The notes under the pieces are model-generated. The model worked only from the letters and a program-made list of their open reading frames with translations, did not search any database and was not told the DNA's origin. This document shows, piece after piece, positions 45,732 through 57,137 of a stretch of 64,000 nt of DNA. Made by a program: the position numbers and the translations under genes. Within the stretch, counting starts at the first letter, position 1. Every line of letters begins with the position of its first letter. Source of the DNA: Atherinomorus stipes (Eukaryota; Chordata; Actinopteri; Atheriniformes; Atherinidae); NCBI GenBank assembly GCA_023101725.1, contig JALJCO010000110.1, forward strand, positions 1 through 64,000. Reading direction: 5' to 3'.

Positions 45732-46140
45732 TAGAAAGTCAACTGTCAAATTTAACTCGTTAAATGTTAAACCGAGCTAATTAATCGTTTGTTTTCGAAG
45801 AAAACCGTTTTAAATCGCGTAAAACAACCTGGTATTAATAAATAAATATATATATTTAACATTCCTTTCTACAATACCTCTTAATTGGGTTCTGTTTTAA
45901 AACTGGACAGCAAACTTGATAAATATGAACTTTTAAAGTTACCTATAACTACTTTTTGTTGTTTTATTTATTTATTTATTTATTTATTTTGCTGTATTAT
46001 TGTCCCATTTTGGATAGTTAATAGAGATTTATTCTTAAGATTTTTTTTTTTTTTTTTAAAGGTCACCACCTCTTTCTCTGTCTCTTTTCGTTCTTCTTTC
46101 CTTCCTCTCTCTCTGTCTGTTCAGTTTGCAGCAGGTCAGG

Positions 46141-49100
46141 ATGAAGGTAACAGCTCTTTATCTTCTTCTGGGTAAGTTTCACTTCAGTTTTTTAATGTTT
46201 TAAGTATTGTGTTCAATGTTGTGTGACTTCAAGCATTTTTTCAGACAATATGAACCCAAGACCTTTCATATTTTTGTCTTATCAACTTGGAGATGCTCCT
46301 AAATCTGGGACAAAAAGTTAACTGCCTTTTGGTAATGCCTCCATTAATCCTCAAGACACTTCTAAGATGATTTAGCATTAAAGAAACCAAGCAAAGAGAG
46401 ACTTCAGTAGACATTTTGTCCCATTCTACTTAAGCCATACGGTGTGCAACTGTATATGATAACATTTCTGCCTTTCCAGTAAAGTCCACCATTCTCTGTT
46501 GGGGACAGGTCAGGACTCTTGTCAGTCCAGTCCACCCGTACTGTCTTCTTCCTCAGACATGTCATTGAAGTGTGTGCAGAATAGTCCTGTTGTAAAAACC
46601 ATGGATGTCCCAGATAAAGATGTGTTCTTGAAGGCAGCGTGTTACTGTAAAGTCTCTGAACTGCTGCCATCACAAAGGGGAAATACAATCATGTTCTAAT
46701 TTATTTAAATTCATTTCAGTTCTTTATTTTCATTGTCATAATAATGAAGTTATTATCAATAACAACAAGATATTGTTTGAATTTTCAGATCCAAATAAAT
46801 GAAAGTGAAGCTAAATGGGCAGCTGTCGAGCACTTACTCGAAGTGCAAAAGAAATTTCAAGTGCAGTATTTAAGTCTGAACTATTGAGAGTAAAAGGGCG
46901 AGAACTCTAGCAGTAAACTGTCATTAAAGACAGAATTTTATTTTAAATAAATAAAAAAACAGCTTCAGTTTTAGCTTTTTTATCATCTGCCAAATATGTG
47001 GAGTAGGGATGGACGATATGTTATTATGTGCAATATATCGTCAAAGGAATTCCCCACGGCAATAATTTGTCATCTCAGGATAAAAACGATCAATTCAGTT
47101 TATCAGGATGTATTCATAGTTATTTATACCGTATTTTCCGGACTATAAGTCCTTTTTTTTTCATACATTTTGGCAGCTTGCGCGACATATATATGAAAAT
47201 ATATACAATTTAACATATTTTTCAGTATCAACTCACACTGACTGACATGAGCCAAGGAGTAAATATTACCGTCTAATGTCAAAAGAGGATGCTCTAGTGT
47301 GACAACTATATTCCTCTCCAAGGGTAAAAATTCCAAAACAGCCTTATCTCAGTGAGAGGAGTTCATTTTGGACATATGGCTGTACTGCCTGCGTGGTGGA
47401 ACAAATCCTCAAAAAACATGTTTATCCTCCTTAGTTATGATGTTTATAATCATTTAAAGTATTGGTAATCGGAATTGGACTGATTGGGTTATTTTTAGCA
47501 GTAACAAGTAGGATAGGAAAAATCCGGAAATCACCTTACTTTTAATAAATAAATACGTCCTATCGTACGGTGCGACTTATATATGTTTTTTTCCTGTTCA
47601 TGATGCATTTTTTGACTGATGCGACTTATACTCAGGAGCGACTTACAGTCCGGAAAATACTTTTTTTTTTTGCTGTTTGCATCGTTTGAATAAATGTCAA
47701 ATTTGTTCTCATATTTCAGACTTACAGTTTTGCAATACAGGTGTACAGTACTACTTGAACTTAATTGATGTAGTTTAGTGGCTTATTTTAGGGCTCAAGA
47801 CAAAATGTAGTGAAAAATGTATAATACAAAAGATCAGACTGATATTTTTTATCATCACTTATCATTATTGTGGTAAAAATCTGAAATTATCATGATACAT
47901 AATTTAGTCCATATCGCCCATCCCTAATGTGGAGTAAAAAAAGAGATTCATCAATCAGAATACCAAGATGTCGTCAACAAATGAGTTTACCAGCTGATTT
48001 CACCACCTACTGGAGTTTCAGCTGCTCGGCCTTAGTGCTGCCGGAGAACCACATGAAGAAACTATAAGAAAAAACTACCAATTGCACAGCGATAGAAGTC
48101 CAGCGTAAGCTGCTGAGAGGTTTCAGCCCTCCTCCTTTTCCCCAGGTAGAAGAGACATTGTTGAGCCTTTACCTCAGTACAGGCCTGATTGGTTTGATCC
48201 TAATCCATCCCAATGCCTCAGAGTCCAGATAAGTCAATCCTCCCTCTGATCAAGGCTGAAATAAAGCTTCATTTTTTATTTATTTATAGCTTTTATGTCC
48301 GACAGTAATCCCTTGTTTTTAGTTAAATAAGTCTCAGTAATGTCTCAAGATTCAGAGATTGGCCTTTTCTGTACACTTAAATCTATCAGATTCTAGGAGT
48401 GTGAGAAAATATCGATACATATCATTCTTTTTCACTAATGAAATATCGTGACAGCTCATTGGTTTGTTACAAAATCTCACGAGATTTTGTTGTTTTATTT
48501 GCACAGTCCAGCATGTAGAAAAGTCCCTGCTTTAGCTCTGATGTGCAGTCTGCAGTGCAGGTTAAACTTTGCACACAGTGGAAAGTACAGCTTTGAATGT
48601 GTCAACAGGCTTTTTATAGATTTTCTTTGCCAGTTTGAGATTGTTTGAGATTATAATGCACTGACCGAAATGTTTATTTTTCATATGCACTTATATGCGT
48701 TTTCATATACTCACACTACTTTATTTTACTGTTTTCCTAATTTCACATAAATTTGTGTACATTTACACTAGTAATATTGTTTTAAAAAGTAATTAACTTT
48801 ATTTTATTTGCACATCTATTCAGTTGGGTTTTCCCAAAGTGAGAAATATTTGGTGGGACGATTGTAAATGGTTTTATTATGAGATCAAAGTGGCAAAGAA
48901 ACCTGTCCAAGTTTAACAAATGGGTCATGGATGAAAACAATTTCACTTTGACTCATAGGTGCAACTTAGAGTATCTCAATATATTACAGTATCACAATAT
49001 TGTATCATATCGTATGTATTATATGGTGAAGGCTTTCCAATACCAACCCCATCAGATTCCCTTAATAATTTCCTTTTTGAAGAACAACCCTCATACTCTT

Positions 49101-52100
49101 TGTTTTAAATCAGTAATTACTGACATTGTGTTTAATATCATTTAATCATTTCTTCCTGTTCACACTCAGACTGCGTTACAGGCATGAAAATGACCAAATA
49201 TGAAGGTGACCTTGAGTTCATGCTGCCTGCAAAGGCATAAAAGTCTAAATGATTGTGGGGCTTTATGTATTTTTTTAAATGTCACATGTTTATCTGATTT
49301 ATGGTTGTAATTTTGAAATAAAAAAGCTAAAATATCTGCAGATCTGTATTAAATTATCAGACAGTTCAGATATATTTTTCCACGACAGATGACCTGCCTC
49401 ATGTTTCATTTTGTCTGATTTAGTGATTGAATTTGTGAAGTCTGATGAACCAACAGGTGAGATTTTCATATTTTGAATCCTGAGTCATTATGTATGAATT
49501 TTATCTCGAGGTAGGTCGTTAATTTTGCTTTTTGTTTCCTTTTCTCCGCCTCTCTCCAGTCTCTGTGACGGTTTCCCCTGGAAGACTGCAGTTCTTTAAA
49601 TATGATCATTTCTCTGTGAGCTGTGAGGATGAGGAGGGGAACAGTGCGGCGGGATGGAGAGTGATGAAGGATGGAGAGGTTTGCTGGTTCACATTAAGCG
49701 AAATCTTTGTCTTCGTCGCAGCTGATCCTGGATATGTGTGAGGATTCATCAGAACGAGGCGGTATATAACTCATGGTTGTCCTGCAGGTGCGTTCCAGTT
49801 CCCCCACCTATGCCGTCTCTGCTGCCTTTCCCACCACAGACACTGGAGTATACTGGTGTGAAACTGGACCTGGAGCAACCAGCAGCAAAGTCAACATTAC
49901 TGTTACTGGTAGGATTGGAGACTGTTATTGATTTAACCGTTATAGCTCCCTAAGCTTTCTGAGGGGTAGTAAATGACCTTTTATGTTGTTACTTTTTTTT
50001 TCTACTAAAGCAAAAAACTTGGTCAGGCTGTGTATTTTGGCTTGACTCACGATATTCTAGAAGATGGGATGTCTTACTCTTTTTCTAAGATCTAAAAAAA
50101 AAATACACCTCATTTACTCCTTAGTGCCAATCTGCGCCACATTGACTTGCATTGAAAACGACCTTTCTATAATCAAATGCCATTTCAGAATAAATTTTTG
50201 GGATAAAAATTTTTCGCCTCACACACTTGCTCTACACTTCAGTGATGTAGTTTGAACTGTTTTCCATGACATAAGACCATTTACTCAAAAGGGGCCCCAC
50301 TTTTTAGACTTCAATGTTATTTCAGCAAATCAGTGTCCTTCAAAAATTCGAAAATGCTGAACACATCCAATGAAGTAAAGAATCTTTTTTCTTATTTCAT
50401 GTGAGGTTATTTGAGCATGAAAGGGTCTCAAATTTGTAATTTTGGTGGCTTTTTTTGTTTTTTTTCAAGCATTTTGATCAGTTAGATCACATGCTGATTA
50501 TTCAAGTCAGTCTTTTGCAGGGAATTTAGTTCCCTCTCTGTAATGCTGCCATTCCAGTTCAAACTGGGATTTTTCCCACATGTTTTTGCATTTTATCTTG
50601 AAGCGACTTCTCACTGAGCTTTTTTAATTGTGGTTTCTATAATCTAGTGCTCTGCATACCTAATAATTCCTTACAAAAAAAACACATGTGCTCCACATGT
50701 TCATGCACATGTCCAAACGTGTGCTTTTGGAAAATTTTGGTGTGATCCACACGTGAACCACATGTGGTCACATGTAGATCACATGTTGATACAGATGTGA
50801 TTCACATGTTCAAATGTGTGCTTTTGGAACATTTTAGTGTGATCCACATGTGAAAAATGTGTGACTCACATGTGGTCCACGTGTGAGTCACATGTTCATG
50901 TACATGTAATCCACATGTGATCCACATGTCAAACGTGTGCTTTTGGAACATTTTAGTGTGATCCACGTGTGAAATTCATGTGGTTTTTCTGTAAGGGATG
51001 TCCTGCCACCTACTCTGTACATTTTATTTTTGGGCTATTTAACCCACTTTTCAGTTTTAGGCAAACTGGAACTTAAAGGTTTTTTTTTTTTTCTTTGGTA
51101 TTAATGTTAGACTAAAAGTCAGTGATGACTGCCATGAAAAAAAAGCAACTTTTAATTTTTAGATAACATTTACAGGCTATTAATTGACATTGGCCAGTCT
51201 GTGCCCTCAAGAAGCTTAACGTAACTTAAAAAAAAACAATTTGCATCAACAACGATCAGAATCATTTTCCCACACAAGGGCCCACAGAAGTCTACATGCA
51301 CTCTCATCCATGGTTGTTGTGGCCACTCCCATGGATGCAATGGAGCTACTGCTGGAGTGGCTTGGTTGGATTGAGAAGCATGGCATTGGTGGACTGCAGC
51401 CTCCAGGTCAGCGTCCATATTAGGCCACCACACGTAACTACGTGCAGCCATTTTCATTCTCGAGACTCCTGGATGGGCCTCATGCAGCTCCTCAATCATG
51501 ACCTGTCTCCCTTGTGGCGGTACTATCACTCGGCGTCCCCACAACATGCACCCCCTCCTCCAAACTCATCTCGTGTAGCCTTCTAAAATATGGTTGCAGT
51601 TCTTGCAGAATTGCCGGTGCTTCGATCATTGACTGGCCTGCTTATCTCTGATAAAGAGGAAAGGTTAAAAGTAGGTCCAAGTTGGGGAACTGGAACTGGA
51701 ACTGGGTGCAACTTCTCCTCAAGGAAGCATACACATCTTCTTGTACATTAGTAAAGTTTCTATTTCCATTTTTACTGTTTCTTCAACTTTACTTCTCCAA
51801 ATCTTCACATCTTCCCAATGACAATCAAAAATGACGCGTGACTTGTTCTCATCCCAACACCGCTTCATGATAAAAATGTCCAAATTAGAGAATTAACCAT
51901 CAAAACTGAAGTCATGTCTTCCCTTTGCTCAGCCGGTCGCGTGGTCCTGGAGAGTCCGGTCCGTCCTGTAACAGAAGGAGTCAATCTGACCCTGAGCTGT
52001 GTTTGCAAACCTACAACAGCCAACTGCAACCGCCAAGCCGATTTCTACAAAGATGGCCTCCTCATCAGGAGCAGCTCCACGGGAAGCATCACCATCCGCA

Positions 52101-54599
52101 ACGTTTCCACATCTGATCAAGGACTCTACAAGTGTAAACTCTTCAAACTGGGAGACTCCGCAGAGAGCCAGCTGACTGTCAGAGGTGAGGAGGTTTTCAC
52201 CGTAAATGCAGAGTAGAACAGCAGGTTTGCAATGCTGCACGCTGACATTACATCTGATATGGTTCAGGTTAGACTGCAATCCACTGACAGACCATTTTGG
52301 AACAAATTTATAGTAATACAGTATAAGCTCATTCATAAAAATAATGGTCTAGCTAAGGAAACCAACGGTTGCCTCTAATCTTTGAATGTAATTAAGTTTT
52401 GACTCCCCCTACCTTCCTTTGTGCTGAACACATTCTTCCTCTTCCTCATCCTCTCTTTAGATTAAATCTGCAACAGCAGCAGTTAATGATAAATCTTATC
52501 TAAAATGACTGATTTATTGCAAGTTTCTGTCTGATTGCAGTGCCACCTGCAGGTCAGGATCCTCCAACTCCACATCTGCCCATACCAGCGCTTGTGCGCC
52601 ACTTAATGGTTGGAGTTCCTTACTTGCTGTCCACCGTCCTTCTGGGACTTATTTATAAAGACAAGAAGAGGGAGAAAAGAGGTGATGTTACAACACTATA
52701 ACCACCTCTGAAAACTTCTTTGTTTATGTTTATTTTCTTCAATAAATCAAATCTTTCATCACTGAATCAAAGACCTATCAAACATTCAGCGGTCATTTGT
52801 TGTACAGATGTTCCGATGCCTTTTTTCTCTCCAGATATCAATTCTGATACTGAATACTGATACCACCATATTCTAAAAAATATGATATTACACCTGCATG
52901 ATATAATATGATATGACTGTGTTAAGGCCTGGCTCAGGTTCAACATGTAAAACATGAATGCAAATTGAAGCCATTTATTTATAAATGCGGTGGTGTTGGT
53001 GGGAGAATCCAGTGTGAAATACTGCCACACCACCAACATGATTCCTATTAGCTCCTGCTCTCTAAAACAGCACATGGCAGCATAGTGCAACTGTTTTAAG
53101 AGCAGAGAGGAAGAACTGTGTCAGAGGTAACAGAGCTAGTCAGTAAATAGATTGATTGATTGATTTTGATCATTTACGTGGTATCAGATTGGTGTCTGAA
53201 TTCCAGTACTTGCTGGTACCAAAACCTGCATTTTCAGAGACAGTTCTGATGCTATCGGTATTGGAACAACTGCTTTTTTGTTTTTGGTTAAGTTCAACAT
53301 GCGTCAGAAATGCAATAAAAGTAGGTCATTTAAAGCTTTTATTAAAGGTGCATTGCACGAGTTTAAATGTTAAAAACTATTGTTTTCTTTCCTCCACATG
53401 CTCTTACAACTGCCTGATGTGTAGAATGAGCTGATCTTTTTTCTTACTGCGGTGGTCTCTTAAAGGCATAGTTTATCCACAGAATGATGTAACTTTATTT
53501 TCCACTTCCCCTCATGGTGAGCAAGACTCTGGAGCACTTTTTTAATATCTCAAATGCAGCCGGCGATCAGGAAGGCTTCATGTTTTCCCCAAATTTTCAT
53601 ACAATGGAGTTTGCTGGGGTCCGAGCCAAAAAGGTCCATAAAAGTCCACAAAAACTTGTCAATATTCCTCCATACTGCTCGTCCAATGTAATCCAAGTGT
53701 CCTGAGTGGGTAGCGTCCAGAATTTACTCAAAACGACATCATTTAGTATATTTTTAGAGCCTAAACAGTACTACATCTTACTTTCACAAGGTACGCAAAT
53801 GCACGTTCACGAAACTACAGAAGTCTCGACAATCAGAGCCTACTCTGCAGATAATACAAGCGTAGAAGAAGAAATTCGCTGTTTACATTGTGCTAAGAGC
53901 GACAGAGCTGCAGAACGACAAACACAAGAGGGGTCAGATATTGATTTAAAACAAAGGAAGAAAGAAAGAAAAATAGAACGCGCGATCTCGTCTGCCGTGG
54001 CTTCCGTAGTTTCGTGAACATGCATCGGCGTACTTGCTAGAAATGTGATGTAGTACTGTTTAGGCTCTAAAAATATACTAAATTATGTGGTTCCCAGGAA
54101 ATTCAATCAACGTTGTTTTGCTAGGCTGCTATCTTGTCCTCTGACCAGTAACTGGAACGCAGTTTGGTTGGGTGTAACGTCATTCCCAGTTCCCACGTCC
54201 CAGTTCCAAGGTAAATGGATCGCACCAATAGCAATCGAGCTGGAAACTCCAAAGCTAATGCAAATGGAGAAGAATCGCAACATTAGCATGGTTATTCGAT
54301 GTTAATATTTATTTTTTAGACTCGTCAAAATTGATAAAACAATGTAATAAAATGAATACATCTATTTTGTTCCCCACAGATATTCTTTGGATGTATTATT
54401 TTTGAAAAGATTATTGTTTTGATGAAAAAACTGTGGCTGTATCGCCTTTAAAATGAGATTATCCTTCTGTTTCTGAGATAATTCTGCGTCATAAAAAATG
54501 TTGCTTTAAAGTGGCCTGTTGTTAACTTTTATTTTGTCTTTTGCAGACCAGCAGATGAGACAAACAAGCAACGAGGTCATCATGCAGATAACTGCATAG
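46141..54599 (+). CDS. Fc-receptor-like membrane protein, two Ig domains, 249 aa, seven exons
   Basis: Exons 46141-46171, 49424-49456, 49560-49678, 49788-49908, 51933-52184, 52541-52681 and 54547-54599 join in frame (750 nt). The first encodes MKVTALYLLL and the second a 33-base VIEFVKSDEPT exon; this split signal peptide is typical of Fc receptors. Ig domain 1 is split over two exons (SVTVSPGRLQFF, FSVSC, then TDTGVYWCE). Ig domain 2 (exon 5) has LTLSCVC and DQGLYKCKL. Exon 6 gives a proline-rich stalk, a membrane segment (LMVGVPYLLSTVLLGLIY) and KDKKREKR; the last exon ends NEVIMQITA. The tail has no tyrosine, so no ITIM or ITAM, and no acidic residue lies in the membrane span, so any signalling partner is unclear. 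Close in style to teleost Fc-gamma-receptor-like proteins. Reading on through the exon 6 donor would give an alternative short end. Confidence 0.82.
46260..46700. repeat. unassigned repeat-like block in intron 1 of the Fc-receptor-like gene
   Basis: The minus-strand frame 46688-46404 contains LQQDYSAHTS and WTDKSPDLSP, which look like a fragment of a transposon protein, but I could not place the family. Confidence 0.3.
47004..47926. mobile_element. hAT-type MITE with perfect 8-base target duplication
   Basis: TAGGGATGGACGATATG at the left is mirrored by CATATCGCCCATCCCTA at the right, and ATGTGGAG is found exactly on both outer sides (46996-47003 and 47927-47934). An element of the TACCGTATTTTCC family is inserted inside it. 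Confidence 0.85.
47127..47660. mobile_element. TACCGTATTTTCC-type DNA transposon, copy 3, nested
   Basis: TACCGTATTTTCCGGACTAT at the left and mirrored AGTCCGGAAAATAC at the right; same interior as copies 1 and 2. This is the best-preserved pair of ends of the three. Confidence 0.8.
47935..49423. other. intronic, no gene recognised
   Basis: Intron 1 of the Fc-receptor-like gene. A region around 48395-48540 has GATATCG/CACGAGATTTTG repeat vocabulary shared with 18245-18340 and with the GGTGGGAAA MITEs. Confidence 0.4.
50668..50998. mobile_element. MITE filled with CACATGTG-type palindromes
   Basis: Ends TCCTTACAAAAAAAACACATG and CATGTGGTTTTTCTGTAAGGGA are inverted copies. Inside, a roughly 110-base unit containing AACGTGTGCTTTTGGAA and GTGTGATCCACACGTG repeats about three times, so CACATG/CACGTG cores occur every 10-20 bases. 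Confidence 0.7.
51170..51720 (-). mobile_element. Ty3/gypsy retrotransposon integrase relic
   Basis: The minus-strand frame 51547-51170 reads HPGVSRMKMAARSYVWWPNM, then a zinc-finger-like CHASQSNQ (second cysteine changed to serine) and the start of the integrase core, WMRVHVDFCGP and ILIVVDA. This is the H2C2 zinc finger plus first catalytic aspartate region of gypsy polyproteins. It stops after about 125 residues, and stops break the reading upstream. Both LTRs are missing; it lies in intron 4 of the Fc-receptor-like gene. Confidence 0.82.
52805..53272. mobile_element. CAGATGTTCCGATG-type inverted-repeat element
   Basis: CAGATGTTCCGATGCC at the left and its mirror GGTATTGGAACAACTG at the right; the interior has GATACTGAATACTGATACC blocks. 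About 468 bases, non-coding. Confidence 0.5.
53460..54088 (+). mobile_element. TTAA foldback element, copy lacking most of its right arm
   Basis: TTAA followed by AGGCATAGTTTATCC, then the same left arm and centre as the element at 7291. It ends at GGCTCTAAAAATATACTAAA, where the right arm should continue, so most of that arm is gone. It carries a 103-aa frame (53706-54017) equivalent to the 104-aa frame at 7538-7852. Confidence 0.75.
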
Positions 54600-54656
54600 A
54601 TATGATGCTCAACATGATTGTCAAGTCAACCATTACCCCAAATACAAGGAAACATA

Positions 54657-54662
54657 AATAAA
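54657..54662 (+). terminator. poly(A) signal of the Fc-receptor-like gene
   Basis: AATAAA 58 bases after the stop codon. Confidence 0.7.
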
Positions 54663-55228
54663 CAGATCATTTTCATTCTGTTTTCTGCCTGTTTGTACCA
54701 TTTGCTCTCATTTTATTGGTTATTTTCAGTTTGTTGCAGAAATAGATAAATGTTTCCTGAGCCAGAATAGAAGTTGAGCTTTTCTGTGTTTCAGGGCAGG
54801 TTTAACACCTTGGTGCTTGTGGGTCGTTGGTCAATGTTTTTGCACTTGTGGAGGCGAATGTACAGGAAATGTGGGGGTTTGAGGTGTTAAGAAGGCATCT
54901 ACCGTTACGGGTGTGTTTGCCTGTCTCTATGGAAACTGCACCTCTGTTAAAACTCTGCTTGAAATTAAAGCTAAAAACTTTTTATATGTCGCCTTTTATC
55001 AAAACAGTTACTTTTACTTCTTAAATTTTCTTATTTTATTGGGGTTTTAGGCCACTTTCCCTACTTAATCTCTTTCTTTTTTTTTTATTGTTTTTACCCT
55101 AGTCAGTCTAGAGATGTATCAATTACAGTGGCTAATTTTTCAATTCCCAAATGTGATCAATAAAGTAAAAAAGAAAAAATTGTTCTTCAAACTACATTGG
55201 AACATTTTGAAGTTAATAAAAGTAGTCG

Positions 55229-56081
55229 TAAAGGCGAAGTTCAGGATTTTTGACATAGGGCCTCATTTACAAGTGAGCCAGAATGCTACTTATCACTGAA
55301 GACGGTTTCAGCATATTTCATTCTGTTATTCTAGTTCCAGTGGGTCGCCAATGCTAATGCTAGTGCAAGTCAATAGGAATCTGCTAGCCTGTCATTAATA
55401 ACAATCTTATCCACTCCACAGAACATTCGAGGCAAATCATTTATAACTTCAGACTATCTGTGTAAATGCTGTGTTAACAGAATAATGTTACAAATAAAAC
55501 TAACCTGCGTTTCATTGCATTTTGATTGTTGCTGCTGAGAAACTTTATAAAGTTTTACTTCCTGTATTTGGCAGCAGTGATGTCATCTGCTGCTGCATGC
55601 ATGAAGGAATCTGATTACACAAATATAAAGTTTAAAATACAGCCGCGTCTAAAAGGCATGAGGATATGTCGGATTTTGAAGATGATTTCGAACTTTTTTC
55701 ATCAAACTAACTTTCACCATGTCTCTATGAACTGAAATACACTGGCTAAGGTAGTAAGCTGGTAAGAAACTAGTTCCAATTAATGTAAAATTTGTCATAC
55801 AAGGCTAATTTTACTTTTTTAACACCCAAGTTTACTAGATTAACACAACATTTACACAGATAGGCTTGCTGATTTGCCTCGGATGTTCTGTGGAGTGGAT
55901 AAGATTGGTTTTAATGACAGGCTAGCAGATCCCTATTGACTTCCACTAGCATTAGCATCAGCAACCTCCTGGAACTAGAATAACGGGATGAAATATGTTG
56001 AAACCGTCTTCAGTGATAAGTAGTATTCTGGCTCACTTGTAAATGAGGCCCTATGTCAAAAATTCTGAACTCCCCCTTTAA
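55229..56081. mobile_element. TTAA-type foldback element with long inverted arms
   Basis: TAAAGGCGAAGTTCAGGATT at the left is mirrored by ATTCTGAACTCCCCCTTTA at the right. The arms are about 250 bases each (GACATAGGGCCTCATTTAC; CTTATCCACTCCACAGAACA) around a central 300 bases. No transposase. Confidence 0.75.
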
Positions 56082-56249
56082 AGTGTACTTCAATAGTGGT
56101 ACTGTAAATAAGTGTAATTGCTGTCTACTTGAAGCGTATTATTTTTGTAAACATAAAATGACCTTATAAATAATACTTACAGAATACTTTTAAAGATTAA
56201 TAATGTTCCATTTTAGCCCAAAAAGTACTTAGGTAGCATACTTTCTAGC

Positions 56250-56450
56250 AGAGGTGAACATCACTGGTCCAGAAAGTAAAATTCCTGTCCAGCAGTTGGT
56301 CCAACTAATTACAAAACCAGCTGATTTTAATTAGCACAGCTCCTCTGCAGATAGATGAGCTCGTTAGTGAAAACACCTGTTCTCCATGTGCAGGCAGATC
56401 CAACAACATGGCAGGATTTTTACTTTCTGGCACCTGGATTGTCCACCTCT
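56250..56450. mobile_element. 200-base MITE
   Basis: AGAGGTGAACATCACTGG at the left and mirrored CACCTGGATTGTCCACCTCT at the right; CCAGAAAGTAAAA is mirrored as TTTTTACTTTCTGG just inside. Confidence 0.65.
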
Positions 56451-56879
56451 TTTTTTTTTAAATGCACGCAATCATCATGACTTATTCCATCTCAGGAGTC
56501 TAAATTGATTCAGTGAATTAAATTCTATATTAAATACAATTGCAAGCCATTCCTTGTACATGTGTTTTATAGCTTGTGAGCAAAGGTTGTCACATAATTT
56601 AGTAGCCCTCAGGTTGCTCTCCTTTCTTTGTTTTCGGTGTCTGTACCGCTTGAAACCATGGAAACGCTATCACAAGCTACAGCTGTGCACAAGCAATGGA
56701 AATAGTGATGTCTTTGTCCGTTTTTCCCCCACTTTTTTATTTTCATTACGTCTTCCTAATTTTTATTTTATCTTTTTTTAATGTTATTTTATTGGGTCAA
56801 CCTAACAACCTGATATTAAAACTGTTCTTGTAAAAATTCTGAATGAAATCTTATGAGTTTTTCTACACTGTGTGGTCCT

Positions 56880-57137
56880 CACCGTGGATGTCACCGCCCG
56901 TCCGGCGCACACGGGAGATCTTACCGAATGAACCCTGTATGGAAAGAAGAAGGGAAAAAACACTTCCGGGTGTGTTTGACTGTTTCTTACTTTGTTTTCA
57001 TGGCAACTTTTTAATCAGTGTCGGATTCAGGATTTCACTTTCAAACATGAGGAGTTGACGGCGGGAAGAAAAGCAGAAGAAGAAGTGAAAGAAGAAGAAA
57101 GAGAAGAAAAGGAGGCGTTAGTTTGACAGCTGTGAAG
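56880..57137 (+). promoter_or_regulatory. promoter and 5'UTR exon of the third gene
   Basis: A locally GC-richer stretch with an ETS-type CACTTCCGG (56961-56969) precedes a purine-rich leader that ends in AAG followed by the donor GTAACT at 57138. It contains no ATG that opens a useful frame, consistent with a non-coding first exon of the gene whose coding start is at 58989. Confidence 0.5.

Noticed and set aside
51170..51547. Intact gypsy integrase gene
   Set aside because: Only part of the zinc finger and core start remain, a finger cysteine is replaced, and no LTR or flanking pol sequence is readable.
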